Of a stretch of DNA of 64,000 nt, positions 16,447 to 24,800 are shown piece after piece. Under the pieces are notes generated by a model. It was not told the origin of the DNA, searched no databases, and worked only from the letters and a program-made list of their open reading frames with translations. Each line of letters starts with the position of its first letter. Position 1 is the stretch's first letter. The position numbers and the translations under genes are program-made. The stretch lies in NCBI GenBank assembly GCA_002713215.1, contig PAVO01000030.1, positions 1 to 64,000 of the forward strand. Direction: 5' to 3'. The DNA is from Crocinitomicaceae bacterium. GTDB taxonomy: Bacteria; Bacteroidota; Bacteroidia; Flavobacteriales_G; Salibacteraceae.

Positions 16447-16869
16447 TTAGCTGGTTTGTCTGGATTCCAAAAATCCCCAGTGGTCATCGATGAAGACCGG
16501 GCGATTTTGAGCTCTATCCGGGTCAAGTTTTGCGTAGCGTTCGCGTTCTTCTCTGATCATATCTTCGTCCCACGAAGCGCAACCTATACGCTGAACATGT
16601 GTCAGTGGTGCGACAATACCACATACGCCAGAAGCGCTAACAAATTCAGCTTCCTCTGGAGTGCAGCGAACTAACGCAATACGCGGAGGCAATTTAATAT
16701 CTTTCGGAGTGTCAATGTCATCATCAAGCAACTCCATAAGTGCTAATTCATCTTCGTTCAAGGGGGGTGGAGTCCATTGCTTTAGGAAGCTTCGAACCCG
16801 ATACGTGTGCGGTTCAGACGCACCCCCTTGATAACTAATGATGTCGCAAATTTGCAGTGTATTCGCCAT
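16447..16869 (-). CDS. hypothetical protein (140 aa)
   Basis: Soluble acidic protein with a proline-rich centre. GAGGGC lies before the ATG. Last gene of the operon headed at 18751. Family unknown. Confidence 0.7.
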   Translation of the reverse strand: MANTLQICDIISYQGGASEPHTYRVRSFLKQWTPPPLNEDELALMELLDDDIDTPKDIKLPPRIALVRCTPEEAEFVSASGVCGIVAPLTHVQRIGCASWDEDMIREERERYAKLDPDRAQNRPVFIDDHWGFLESRQTS

Positions 16870-16913
16870 AACAGTAGCCCTCGCAGATGAACTCGTAATA
16901 AGTTAAAACGACG

Positions 16914-17474
16914 TTATATATTGATACCTTTGCTTCGTAACGTCTCAACGTCTTTAAATCTGATTTCAATGGTGATTTTAGAAATCAGTTGGGTAACGAA
17001 GTTTTTTACGTTTTCATCCTCAATCTTTTCACTGCTAATGCCAGCGCGGAATCGAAGCGTGAGGTCTGTTTTACATAGAGCAATGGCTGTTTTTATCTCT
17101 GCCAATATGCGTCGTTGCTCATCAAAAGAAAGGTGTCCGACCGTTTCTTTATTGATAGTGAGAAAACTGAAAACCAAATCGTCATTACTAACCTTGGCGA
17201 TATTTGACAACACCTTGTGGGCGTCTGTACTCAGGTTCAATTCGGCAATGTCAAAGTCGTAATTAACGGTAGCAAGGTTACAAATCAAATAGCCGTAGTA
17301 TAACGCTGGCAACAAGGCCAACGTGTAAGAAATGGCAATATCTGCTCTCAGCAGGTGCAGCAAAGAAAATATGAAAGTTACCGCGCCAACTGTAATCGGT
17401 ATCATGTATCGACGCTTATCAAGATTGTTTCGCTTGAGGAACTTCGGCAGCGTATAAGTGAGGTAAGTAAACAT
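16914..17474 (-). CDS. two-helix membrane protein (186 aa)
   Basis: Two hydrophobic helices (about residues 25-42 and 48-65) are followed by a soluble alpha-helical domain of about 115 residues. AAAGGAGTG lies upstream of the chosen ATG; the longer in-frame start is inside the gene above. Function unknown. Confidence 0.7.
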   Translation of the reverse strand: MFTYLTYTLPKFLKRNNLDKRRYMIPITVGAVTFIFSLLHLLRADIAISYTLALLPALYYGYLICNLATVNYDFDIAELNLSTDAHKVLSNIAKVSNDDLVFSFLTINKETVGHLSFDEQRRILAEIKTAIALCKTDLTLRFRAGISSEKIEDENVKNFVTQLISKITIEIRFKDVETLRSKGINI

Positions 17475-17475
17475 A

Positions 17476-18090
17476 TTAAAGACCCACTCCTTTACTTTGC
17501 ACGACAAAACGATTTGGGAATACTGGGCCGCTATTGGAGTCTTTAAGCAAGATCATAGGGCTTAATAGGTTTTCTTCGTCATGCACTTCATCAACGATGT
17601 AGACTTTGTTTTCTACAAGATCAAACTCACTGTCTGAGTCGCCATGTTCGGTTGCATCGATACAAATGACCGTCTCGCCACCATAAATAGGGGTTTCATT
17701 TGAGTCATAAGCAATGGTGCGTTCCCCTGGCTCAAGCTTCCAGTTTTCTGAATTTCTAAATTCATCTTGTGGGCAGCTATCAAGCAGAGAGTCAATGACG
17801 TTTGTTGCTGGACTAACGTCGACTTTATTAATGCCTGAACCAAAAGTAATTTTTGCCGACTCGATAACTTTATCAACGGTTGCGCGTGCTGAGTTTCGAG
17901 CGTAGCTTGGTAGCTCTCTGCCAAACAGTCCGATCATGGGTACTTCGGCAACACATTCAACCTCAAAGCTTAATGACAGATCTAAGGTGTTGACGAATAC
18001 CGCAACATGAGCGGTCGAGCCTTCTTTCGCTTTAACCTGTAAAGCCATTAGAGAGAATAGGGCTGGTGGCATTTGTGCGGTGTTATACAT
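17476..18090 (-). CDS. hypothetical protein (204 aa)
   Basis: Soluble protein; the N-terminal half is beta-rich and the second half acidic. AAGGAATTG precedes the ATG and the gene overlaps 18083-18751 by 8 bp. Part of the 18751-16447 operon. No family recognised. Confidence 0.7.
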   Translation of the reverse strand: MYNTAQMPPALFSLMALQVKAKEGSTAHVAVFVNTLDLSLSFEVECVAEVPMIGLFGRELPSYARNSARATVDKVIESAKITFGSGINKVDVSPATNVIDSLLDSCPQDEFRNSENWKLEPGERTIAYDSNETPIYGGETVICIDATEHGDSDSEFDLVENKVYIVDEVHDEENLLSPMILLKDSNSGPVFPNRFVVQSKGVGL

Positions 18091-18751
18091 TGGTCAATTC
18101 CTTATTCTCTAAGTCGAAAAATGCAGTCTGCTTTGCTTTGATCAGTTCGATGACTTCTTTGCTTAGGGCTGGAGCGCCGCCAGAACGGAATTTGTCATCT
18201 TTAAACTCGTGGCCGCAGCCATTGCATTTATTCAGTGATAAGCCACTGCCACAACGCGAGCAATTAAACTGCAAGAATGGCGCTTTACCATTAGCTGCTT
18301 CATAGTAATCAGCACGTTCGAAAAAGACGCTGGTCACTTCGTCGCCTGCAATAAAACGCGGTGTTCTTGTTCGGTCGTTGATGATGTCGTGGTAACTGCG
18401 ATTTAAACCAATCCATACTGTTGCTTTGGTTTTTGGGTGACCATTATTTGTATGCGTTGATGGGTCATCAAGTTGAATTTCAACGTAATGGACAGTGTCA
18501 GTAAGAAATTTAACAGTGTTGTCGCCCTCTGTGAGCATAGTGCGCTCTTTTTTAGGCTCATCAAGTTCGTGAGATAAAGCAGACTTCATGGCCGCTTTGA
18601 ACTGCTCAGGCGTCAGGTTGCCAGCTTCGGCTACTGCATGAAGTATGTTGGTTAAGCAAGTGATATCACTGGTTAAGTCATCAGTGTCTGCATGAAGCGC
18701 CTGAAGACCTTCATTAATAGTTTTGTTCAGAAAAAAAGTTTCATTACCCAT
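18083..18751 (-). CDS. protein with C-terminal zinc ribbon (222 aa)
   Basis: CSRCGSG and CNGCGHE (about residues 164-180) form a compact four-cysteine zinc ribbon within a soluble protein. The conserved leader precedes the ATG. Heads a four-gene operon. Nucleic-acid or protein binding by the ribbon is possible. Confidence 0.75.
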   Translation of the reverse strand: MGNETFFLNKTINEGLQALHADTDDLTSDITCLTNILHAVAEAGNLTPEQFKAAMKSALSHELDEPKKERTMLTEGDNTVKFLTDTVHYVEIQLDDPSTHTNNGHPKTKATVWIGLNRSYHDIINDRTRTPRFIAGDEVTSVFFERADYYEAANGKAPFLQFNCSRCGSGLSLNKCNGCGHEFKDDKFRSGGAPALSKEVIELIKAKQTAFFDLENKELTNV

Positions 18752-18791
18752 GCTGCTTCCCCTGTGATTGGCATGTCATTTCGATATAGAC

Positions 18792-18832
18792 ATATTACCA
18801 AACTGAGGAAATAAAACAACACTTTTGTTGTT
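18792..18832 (-). promoter_or_regulatory. palindromic promoter, CTTT core
   Basis: Palindrome at 18815-18832; -10 TAATAT at 18792-18797 after TGG. Drives 18751-16447. Confidence 0.85.
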
Positions 18833-18842
18833 TTAATTGTAA

Positions 18843-19112
18843 TTATTTACGATTGGTATTTTGGTGACGAAAACGCTGTGATGACAGCTTGGATAAATGG
18901 GCATTGTCGCGTTTATAACTGGCGAGATGGCGTGCAGGTTTTCGTTTTTTGTCCGGGGGTGTAATGTATGACTGTGCTGCGAAGTCTTGCGCCTGGCCGC
19001 CGTAAACTCGTGCTAATACATTAGTAATGGCAGCAGTGAGCGTGGTTTTACCGTGGTCAACGTGACCAACCGTTCCGACGTTAACGAGGTACCGGCTTCT
19101 TCCCTTATCCAT
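18843..19112 (-). CDS. EF-Tu N-terminal fragment fused to basic tail (89 aa)
   Basis: Residues about 9-38 read [20 protein letters not shown] and on to NVLARVYGG, nearly identical to the first strand, P-loop (GHVDHGKT) and first helix of elongation factor Tu. The remaining 45 residues do not match the switch regions or later domains; they form a basic, unstructured-looking tail. It is less than a quarter of EF-Tu length, so it cannot be a translation factor. It may be a P-loop peptide, an EF-Tu mimic or decoy, or a remnant of a transferred tuf gene. The weak GGAAT site upstream and intact frame leave expression uncertain. Confidence 0.65.
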   Translation of the reverse strand: MDKGRSRYLVNVGTVGHVDHGKTTLTAAITNVLARVYGGQAQDFAAQSYITPPDKKRKPARHLASYKRDNAHLSKLSSQRFRHQNTNRK

Positions 19113-19171
19113 GCTTGTTTATTCCATTGAATCAATCTATGGCGATATTGTATCAGAAATTTCACACCGGC

Positions 19172-19199
19172 AAAAAGAAAGGCCGCCAAAGCAGCCTTT
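19172..19199 (-). terminator. terminator of 19217-19849
   Basis: Nine-pair stem 19178-19186/19191-19199 with UUUG loop (one G-U), followed by UUUCUUUUU on the minus strand. Confidence 0.8.
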
Positions 19200-19216
19200 A
19201 TTAAATCTGGAGTTAA

Positions 19217-19849
19217 CTATGCGTTTCTGCGTCGCATTCCAGCGAAACCTAGCAATAAACCGGTAGCGGCAAAACCAAGTGGGGCTGATACGTCACTTAC
19301 GTTCATATCATTGTTGATCTGAGTCGAGTCTACAGAAATATTGTAATCTGTAGAGACAAGGTAAACCCCCTCTAATGAGCGATTCCAGTCCAATCCGCTC
19401 GAATCCCACGCGTAGTTAAGATACAGTCCGTTTGGGCCAGAGCCAAAAAGATAGGTGCCGCCGTTCTTTTCATAAATGCCATATGTGTACGCACCACCAT
19501 CGGCCTGACCCATTAAGTAGTGGGCTGCATTTCCGCTAGTGTGGCGTGTTGTGCCACGGTATTGCGTTTCGGGGTCAATGGTGACGAACATATTACTCGC
19601 TAACTGATAAAGCTCAGTTAAAGTCGGTAGTCGCCATCCAGCATAACGGGCGTCATTAGCGACAAGTTCTTTAACCTCATTGATGCTCATGTTAGCAGTG
19701 ACATCAAGATCTAACCATAGATTACCAGAAGTAGTGTCTAGCGTAACTTGGCCATCACCGGCAGTTTCCCAGTCATACTCGACAAAACCGGCGTGAGCGG
19801 CCCCTGTGGCTGCAAGTAACGTAGCAGCGAGTAATGTTTTTTTGATCAC
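19217..19849 (-). CDS. secreted DUF1566-type protein with PEP-CTERM-like tail
   Basis: A GTG start with AAGGATATTGAA upstream gives a clean signal peptide (VIKKTLLAATLLAATGAAHA); an ATG ten codons earlier (19879) with GGGAG is the alternative. The body has W.TAGDGQ, NLWLDLD and GWRLPT motifs. The end is V-S-A-P-L, a hydrophobic helix and RRR. Same architecture as 917-1627 and 45404-46048. Single-gene unit with its own terminator. Confidence 0.75.
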   Translation of the reverse strand: MIKKTLLAATLLAATGAAHAGFVEYDWETAGDGQVTLDTTSGNLWLDLDVTANMSINEVKELVANDARYAGWRLPTLTELYQLASNMFVTIDPETQYRGTTRHTSGNAAHYLMGQADGGAYTYGIYEKNGGTYLFGSGPNGLYLNYAWDSSGLDWNRSLEGVYLVSTDYNISVDSTQINNDMNVSDVSAPLGFAATGLLLGFAGMRRRNA

Positions 19850-19988
19850 TTCAATATCCTTATGTAAAGCAAATTCCATTTAGCTCCCTGTTGACCGATT
19901 ATTGTGTAGAAAGTTTTTACACTATTGACGGTTTACGCTTAGCGTTCAGGGGTTTGAGCTTTGTTCGAGCAGGTATCATGCCAAAAAC

Positions 19989-20013
19989 AAAAAAAGCCCA
20001 CCATGTGGCGGGC
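19989..20013 (-). terminator. terminator of 20036-20614
   Basis: GCCCGCC pairs with GGUGGGC around a short loop and is followed by seven U on the minus strand. Confidence 0.8.
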
Positions 20014-20035
20014 TTATCTATTGTGGGCTGGTAAG

Positions 20036-20614
20036 TTATTCGTCTACAAGGGCGAATTTGCCAATGATTGCTTGTCGTAAGGATTGCTTGTCTACAGACT
20101 TGCCGTATTTAGCAAGTTCAACTTTAACCTGCTCAGTGGTGTAGTCATTGACGATGCCTGTTTCAACGTTCTTTAATCGCCATAAACGCATTTTTTCAGG
20201 TGCATAGTCGATATTTTCTAGGTAACTGGCATGCTCATAACCTTCCGCTTTATTGGTAGGGATAAGCTTGCCTGTGTAGCCGCAACGGAAGTAGAGATCA
20301 CGTTCATCATTGATGATTTTGTCAACTTTCCCCAGTTCGACGCGAAATCCAGTGTTTTTGTTTACGTACTCGGTAAGTTCTTCGCGTTTAACATTTTTGT
20401 GTTTCGCAAAAATGTATTCCAGAACGCGAGCATTTTCCTCTTTTGGAAGCTCGACATTAAATTCTGTCTTGAACATGAATTTTGTATCGACCGGCATTTC
20501 AATGCCTAGCTCAGCGATGGCAGATAGTACGTAGGTGTAATCCCACTTAACTGGGTTAGGGTTTGCCACTGAAAGCATTGAGCTGTAGAAGTTTTTAGAA
20601 AGTAAAATGCGCAT
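20036..20614 (-). CDS. hypothetical protein (192 aa)
   Basis: Lysine-rich, mostly helical soluble protein. The leader CAGGGGAAATAC ends at the ATG. Single-gene unit. Family unknown. Confidence 0.75.
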   Translation of the reverse strand: MRILLSKNFYSSMLSVANPNPVKWDYTYVLSAIAELGIEMPVDTKFMFKTEFNVELPKEENARVLEYIFAKHKNVKREELTEYVNKNTGFRVELGKVDKIINDERDLYFRCGYTGKLIPTNKAEGYEHASYLENIDYAPEKMRLWRLKNVETGIVNDYTTEQVKVELAKYGKSVDKQSLRQAIIGKFALVDE

Positions 20615-20654
20615 GTATTTCCCCTGTGATTAATGCTGCGTTTTCAATACAGAT

Positions 20655-20696
20655 ATAATGCCACAAGGGAATTTTAAAAACAACACTTTTGTTGTT
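20655..20696 (-). promoter_or_regulatory. palindromic promoter, CTTT core
   Basis: Palindrome at 20679-20696; -10 CATTAT at 20655-20660 after TGG. Drives 20614-20036. Confidence 0.85.
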
Positions 20697-20701
20697 TTAT
20701 T

Positions 20702-20893
20702 TTAAATTTTACTTGAACGCTGATGCCGCATTTCTACCCAGATGGTCCGGTATGAAACTTTATCGCTCACATCGTTAGCATTGCTGTCGAAAAAGCGCTC
20801 CTGCATATGGTACAGCTCTTGAATTGAGCCGTCAGCCATACAAACAGGATAGGTAAACCCATCTTTAAGGGGCTCTATGAGTTCGGTTGCCAT
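20702..20893 (-). CDS. hypothetical protein (63 aa)
   Basis: Small soluble protein starting 9 bp behind 20903-21361, with AAGGACATTTC before the ATG. No motif recognised. Confidence 0.65.
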   Translation of the reverse strand: MATELIEPLKDGFTYPVCMADGSIQELYHMQERFFDSNANDVSDKVSYRTIWVEMRHQRSSKI

Positions 20894-20902
20894 GAAATGT
20901 CC

Positions 20903-21361
20903 TTAACAAACTAGTGGCCATAGCTGGTGGCCATGGGTGTAAGCCGCTTTGTCACTGTCGTAACAATCGCGATTGTAACAGCGGTAAGAATCATCAACGT
21001 TAACCCATACAGGCTCACCGAATGCAACGCCTAGCACTTGGTATGCTGTGTCACCATTCTCTTTGACGATGCGACGATCACAATAGACATACTGAATAAA
21101 GTGAAGCTTCCCGCCAATCATACGCATGAGGGCCAATCCCTTTTCATGCTTGACGATTTCTTTGCAGAATTCCTCGGTGTTCTGGTGGTCGAAGTCAGTG
21201 AAGTTAGATACAACACGACCAAACAAAGCGCCGTCGATCATGCGGACGGTGTCGCCTGGCGATAGTTCCATCGAATTAAGTTTCGCCTGAAGTACATCGC
21301 CCGATGGTACAGTTAAGCCAGAGCCGCTTTTTACGTAGTGTAAGTGATGAATAGTGCTCAT
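20903..21361 (-). CDS. hypothetical protein (152 aa)
   Basis: Beta-rich soluble protein, His-rich at the N-terminus (STIHHLHYV). The leader is a variant, CTGGGGAAACACA, before the ATG. Heads a two-gene operon. Confidence 0.75.
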   Translation of the reverse strand: MSTIHHLHYVKSGSGLTVPSGDVLQAKLNSMELSPGDTVRMIDGALFGRVVSNFTDFDHQNTEEFCKEIVKHEKGLALMRMIGGKLHFIQYVYCDRRIVKENGDTAYQVLGVAFGEPVWVNVDDSYRCYNRDCYDSDKAAYTHGHQLWPLVC

Positions 21362-21398
21362 TGTGTTTCCCCAGTAACAATGAATTTCTTATGTAGCC

Positions 21399-21440
21399 AT
21401 AGTACCAAAGATAAAATTTAAACACAACATTTTTGTTGTT
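21399..21440 (-). promoter_or_regulatory. palindromic promoter, TTTT core
   Basis: Palindrome at 21423-21440 with first base C; -10 TACTAT at 21399-21404 after TGG. Drives 21361-20702. Confidence 0.8.
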
Positions 21441-21507
21441 TTTATTGCGGTAAATATTGTCGTGATCAATAATCGCTATTAGTGATTAATAAAAGGACTT
21501 TTAATCG

Positions 21508-21723
21508 ATGGAAAAAATAACATTTATGGTGCTTGGTATAGGGTGTATTGCGATTTTTCTATTTTCATGGTGGAAACTTACTCGCCGGAAAACCCCAGAA
21601 GAGTTGGCGTGCAGTCCGACACTTTTTATCACAGGTATGGCAGCTTGGGGGATAGCAGTCACGGTAACCATGTTCATTGGCTTCACAGTGAGCATTACAG
21701 CACCCCCTTTGCTGGGACTTTAA
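21508..21723 (+). CDS. two-helix membrane protein (71 aa)
   Basis: Two hydrophobic helices (about residues 5-21 and 41-62) joined by a basic loop (KLTRRKTPEE). AAAGGACTT lies upstream of the ATG. Plus strand, divergent from 20903-21361; its stop overlaps that of 21720-21929 tail to tail. Confidence 0.65.
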   Translation: MEKITFMVLGIGCIAIFLFSWWKLTRRKTPEELACSPTLFITGMAAWGIAVTVTMFIGFTVSITAPPLLGL

Positions 21724-21929
21724 TTAGAGTCCGCCTCCAACCAATGCGTAATAACATCATGATCGGTAAAGGGGCGGCATCCTCCGGACCAGTGGTGGTG
21801 TCCATTTGACATGATGGTCAGACGGCGTTCAGCTTCAAATTCTCGACCGTTATTGGTGATTTTACAACGATATCGACCCCTTTGGTCTGGGTGGCGCTCA
21901 GCGACGGGTACCCACTTTCCTTTAGTCAT
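21720..21929 (-). CDS. small protein, DUF551-like (69 aa)
   Basis: Starts W-V-P-V-x-x-R-x-P and ends VITHWLEA, the outline of DUF551-type small proteins common on phages and plasmids. AAGGAAGT lies before the ATG. Confidence 0.6.
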   Translation of the reverse strand: MTKGKWVPVAERHPDQRGRYRCKITNNGREFEAERRLTIMSNGHHHWSGGCRPFTDHDVITHWLEADSN

Positions 21930-21948
21930 GCAACTTCCTTAATCATGG

Positions 21949-22170
21949 TTACTTCACCTGGTCCATTATAAAGCATTTAGGCTTACCCACAACAATAGAT
22001 ACAACATAATAGTTGTTTTTAAATTTCACCTGCGGTATGATGGCTTTAACACGTTGGACGGCATCTTCGCTATGACCGGACTGCGTGAGGCGGGAGCCTC
22101 GGTTGTGTCGAGTCGCACGAGCGATACTGGTAATCCATTGATAAATAATTTGTTTGAGTTCATAAGCCAT
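21949..22170 (-). CDS. hypothetical basic protein (73 aa)
   Basis: Small basic protein. The ribosome-binding site is weak and the neighbouring frame is also open, so the reading is uncertain. Placed between 21929 and the divergent gene at 22246. Confidence 0.45.
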   Translation of the reverse strand: MAYELKQIIYQWITSIARATRHNRGSRLTQSGHSEDAVQRVKAIIPQVKFKNNYYVVSIVVGKPKCFIMDQVK

Positions 22171-22245
22171 TGAGCCAAACGATTCTGCATCAAAAGAAAC
22201 GACACGTTATATGCACATGATTGTTTGGTTAATATTGGAGTATTT

Positions 22246-23313
22246 ATGAACACAAAACCTTCTTTTTTCATGCCTAAAAACGATGAAGAGCTTAACGCTT
22301 ACATCGCTTCTATTAACTCAGCTTATGGTCAAGGTCTTGATTTTCATGTAGGGCCAAAACGCTCTGAAAAGCTACGTGATGTTATCTGTAATCACCTGGG
22401 CTTCCCGAATGGCTATCAACAGCTTCAAGGTTACTGGAACAAGGTTGGTCACTATGACGTGATGGAAAACCCTGAAGAGCGTGCTCTGATGGTTTACGCT
22501 GATGTGTTAGGTGAGTTGCCAGCTGCGATGCTATTCAATGAAATTACACCGTGGATCATTGACCGCTTGCGCTTCCACTTCCCGTGTACGTCTGCCGGAT
22601 TCTTAAAAGGTGATGAGGTTTCATCAGGAGGGCGTCAAGGGTGGGCTTTATCAGCACCAAGCGCGCATAATCAGGAGATGACCGAATGGGTACCTTTGTA
22701 TATCGGTTCACTTCAGGTGGGTTATGCCAATGCGTTCAGGAGCCGTAACATGGCGATGTTGATGCAAGCGCTACTCACATCGTTGTATATGGCGGAGGGT
22801 AAAGAGATAAAAGAAAAACTAACGGCCTCCCTTAACGAAGAGTGGGTGTCTGCGGTGAAATTTCATGATCTTCCGGATAAGCCGGTACTAGGCAAAGTGG
22901 TTTCGTTGCGCATGGATTCAATGCAAGAATCATTGCTTATCCCTATAGAGGGAGATGTCACTATAACGGCTGGCGAGTTTAAGTTTCAAACCCTTTATGC
23001 ACAGCCAAAAGGTGCCGCAATTGTCAAAAATTGCTATCTGGATGCGGTAAAAGACAGCCCGCATGGTGACGCTTTCTTGGATGGCGTTCATTTTGATTTC
23101 GTTAGTGTGTATGACTTTAGTTCAGAAGATGAAGATACACTGACAGTGTTGCACTTGGAAAGGAACGGTAAAACGTTACCTCCAAAGGAAGTTGATAAGC
23201 GTAACGTTGCAATGCTGGAATGGTTCCCTAATGATCGAATTGATGTCCGCGAGGGGGATGATTTCTTTGATGCCGTTCTGAAGGAGACAACAGAAGTCCG
23301 CATTTTGAAATAA
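22246..23313 (+). CDS. hypothetical protein (355 aa)
   Basis: The largest unrecognised protein of the first half. Two parts: residues about 1-190 helical, with SSGGRQGWALSAPS and a hydrophobic helix in a soluble context; then a beta-rich part with strings of acidic residues. No signal peptide. TTGGAGT is set before the chosen ATG; an earlier in-frame ATG lacks a site. Plus strand, alone, closed by the sense-strand UCCCCUG hairpin at 23321-23343. Confidence 0.7.
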   Translation: MNTKPSFFMPKNDEELNAYIASINSAYGQGLDFHVGPKRSEKLRDVICNHLGFPNGYQQLQGYWNKVGHYDVMENPEERALMVYADVLGELPAAMLFNEITPWIIDRLRFHFPCTSAGFLKGDEVSSGGRQGWALSAPSAHNQEMTEWVPLYIGSLQVGYANAFRSRNMAMLMQALLTSLYMAEGKEIKEKLTASLNEEWVSAVKFHDLPDKPVLGKVVSLRMDSMQESLLIPIEGDVTITAGEFKFQTLYAQPKGAAIVKNCYLDAVKDSPHGDAFLDGVHFDFVSVYDFSSEDEDTLTVLHLERNGKTLPPKEVDKRNVAMLEWFPNDRIDVREGDDFFDAVLKETTEVRILK

Positions 23314-23320
23314 GTTTAGC

Positions 23321-23343
23321 GGCGCCACTCCCCTGGTGGCGCC
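23321..23343 (+). terminator. plus-strand hairpin with UCCCCUG loop
   Basis: Perfect eight-pair stem GGCGCCAC/GTGGCGCC around loop UCCCCUG (23329-23335), right after 22246-23313. It carries the loop in sense on the plus strand. U-tract weak (UCUACCUU). Confidence 0.75.
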
Positions 23344-23417
23344 TCTACCTTAAATCTTTCCGATATAACTTCGAAGATAAATCAAAAACCTATCTCTTTT
23401 TGACATAAAACCACAAT

Positions 23418-23508
23418 ATCCTACTGGGTTATCCTACTGGGTTATCCTACTGGGTTATCCTACTGGGTCATCCTACTGGGTCATCCTACTGGGTCATCCT
23501 ACTGGGTC
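23418..23508. repeat. seven tandem 13-bp repeats
   Basis: Unit ATCCTACTGGGTY repeated seven times without gaps; the first three end in TT and the last four in TC. The array touches the stop codon of 23507-23689. A 13-bp period is not a coding period. It could be an iteron-like, partition or protein-binding array, or slippage product. Confidence 0.9.
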
Positions 23509-23689
23509 AGTCAGTTCTGGAGAAAGCCGCCTCTCTCATTTTATCGATATCCTGCTCCGTTAAATATCGCCCCTGAGATAAATGAATATCACGTTTTCCG
23601 ACAACAGATACAATTTTTCGCTCACGCTGACGAGACAAAAAACGTCTCTTTAATGCCATCAATGGCCGCTTAATTTTCTGGTTATCCAT
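23507..23689 (-). CDS. basic small protein next to tandem repeats (60 aa)
   Basis: Very basic N-terminal half (LMALKRRFLSRQRERK) and a helical C-terminal part (LTEQDIDKMREA). A strong GGAGGTGAG site lies upstream of the ATG. Its stop codon abuts the 13-bp repeat array, so it is a candidate DNA-binding partner, but this is inference. Confidence 0.65.
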   Translation of the reverse strand: MDNQKIKRPLMALKRRFLSRQRERKIVSVVGKRDIHLSQGRYLTEQDIDKMREAAFSRTD

Positions 23690-23890
23690 AACTCACCTCC
23701 ATTGCTAAAACTATAGTAGCAGGTTGACCACTGAAGGAATGTAAAATAATGCGACGAAGTTTCCCCATATGTTGGCAAAGTGTCGGTTTTTATTACTAGG
23801 CACCGAGTTAACCCCTCTCAAAATGGCACAAGTTGTGGCATTTCCTTTGCAATATCCACATAACAGGGACTATGCAAACAGGGAGGCCTT

Positions 23891-24613
23891 ATGTTAGGTC
23901 GGTATTTAAAAGCAGCTTTATTGAGTTTAACGATGCTTGGAGCGGGTTTTGCTCAGGCAGAGACAATCTCATCTACCGAGAATTTCAGTGATGGCAGTCA
24001 CAGCGACTTCTTTGAGCAGACTAATGGTAGCGCCAATATGTATGGGGAGGCACTTCGCCCGATTAATCGAGATATCTTCCGCACGTCCACTCAATACTTT
24101 GCAACAGAAAGCGCCCCGATCAGTTTCGGCATGACGGTATCTTTCTTATATGACGATATCGCCGTAATCGCGCTCAGAGCCGCTGACACAGATAATTTAT
24201 ACGATTACTGGCACGAACCTTTAAACAGCGTCTATCTGCGCGTACATAGCTTCCAAGGTGGTCATACCGGCGTGAGTTACAACACTAATCTTGATGACAC
24301 CTATGAGCAACACAACCCAGATTCTGGCGAATCTTTTTATGACAGCCCTGTCCGCATCGAGGTGATCGACTACGGTACGCGTATTGATGTCAGTATGACA
24401 AACCTGGTTACGAATGAAATGAACAACTTTAGTTATGAAACTGACTATAGCGCTGGTGGTTACTATGGTGTTGTAGGTGATGGCGGAGCCGTCTATGACG
24501 ATGTTACGTTCACGCAGAGTGAGAGCCTTGTAAGTAATGTGTCAGCCCCTCTAATGGTATCTATTTTAGGGTTGGTGCTAATCGGTCTCGGCCGTCGCAA
24601 ATCATCGTACTAA
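23891..24613 (+). CDS. secreted protein with PEP-CTERM-like tail (240 aa)
   Basis: The signal peptide ends near A-Q-A (residue 24). The mature part lacks the GWRLPT motif and instead is a beta-rich sheet (jelly-roll-like, concanavalin-type outline) of about 190 residues. The C-terminus is N-V-S-A-P-L, a hydrophobic helix and GRRK. GGGAGG precedes the ATG. Plus-strand single gene with its own terminator. Confidence 0.75.
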   Translation: MLGRYLKAALLSLTMLGAGFAQAETISSTENFSDGSHSDFFEQTNGSANMYGEALRPINRDIFRTSTQYFATESAPISFGMTVSFLYDDIAVIALRAADTDNLYDYWHEPLNSVYLRVHSFQGGHTGVSYNTNLDDTYEQHNPDSGESFYDSPVRIEVIDYGTRIDVSMTNLVTNEMNNFSYETDYSAGGYYGVVGDGGAVYDDVTFTQSESLVSNVSAPLMVSILGLVLIGLGRRKSSY

Positions 24614-24640
24614 ACGTAATGGTGAGCGATTGTTAGATAG

Positions 24641-24673
24641 AAAAAACAGGGTGACATTGTTACCCTGTTTTTT
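24641..24673 (+). terminator. terminator of 23891-24613
   Basis: ACAGGGT pairs with ACCCTGT, with A-tract before and UUUUUU after; works in both directions. Confidence 0.85.
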
Positions 24674-24800
24674 GTTGATTAACTACAAATGAAATAGTGA
24701 ATAACTACAAAAATTTCTCACAAACAATTGATATGGGTGTATTTATGAGAGTGTCCATTTTGTCATTAACTACAATTTAGATGAACGCATAAAAGACAAA

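Noticed and set aside
21991-22020. acaacataatagttgttt stretch
   Set aside because: The spacing between half-sites is wrong and it is inside coding sequence for consecutive Asn/Tyr residues.
23418-23508. CRISPR array
   Set aside because: Units are 13 bp and directly adjacent with no spacers, and no cas genes are present.
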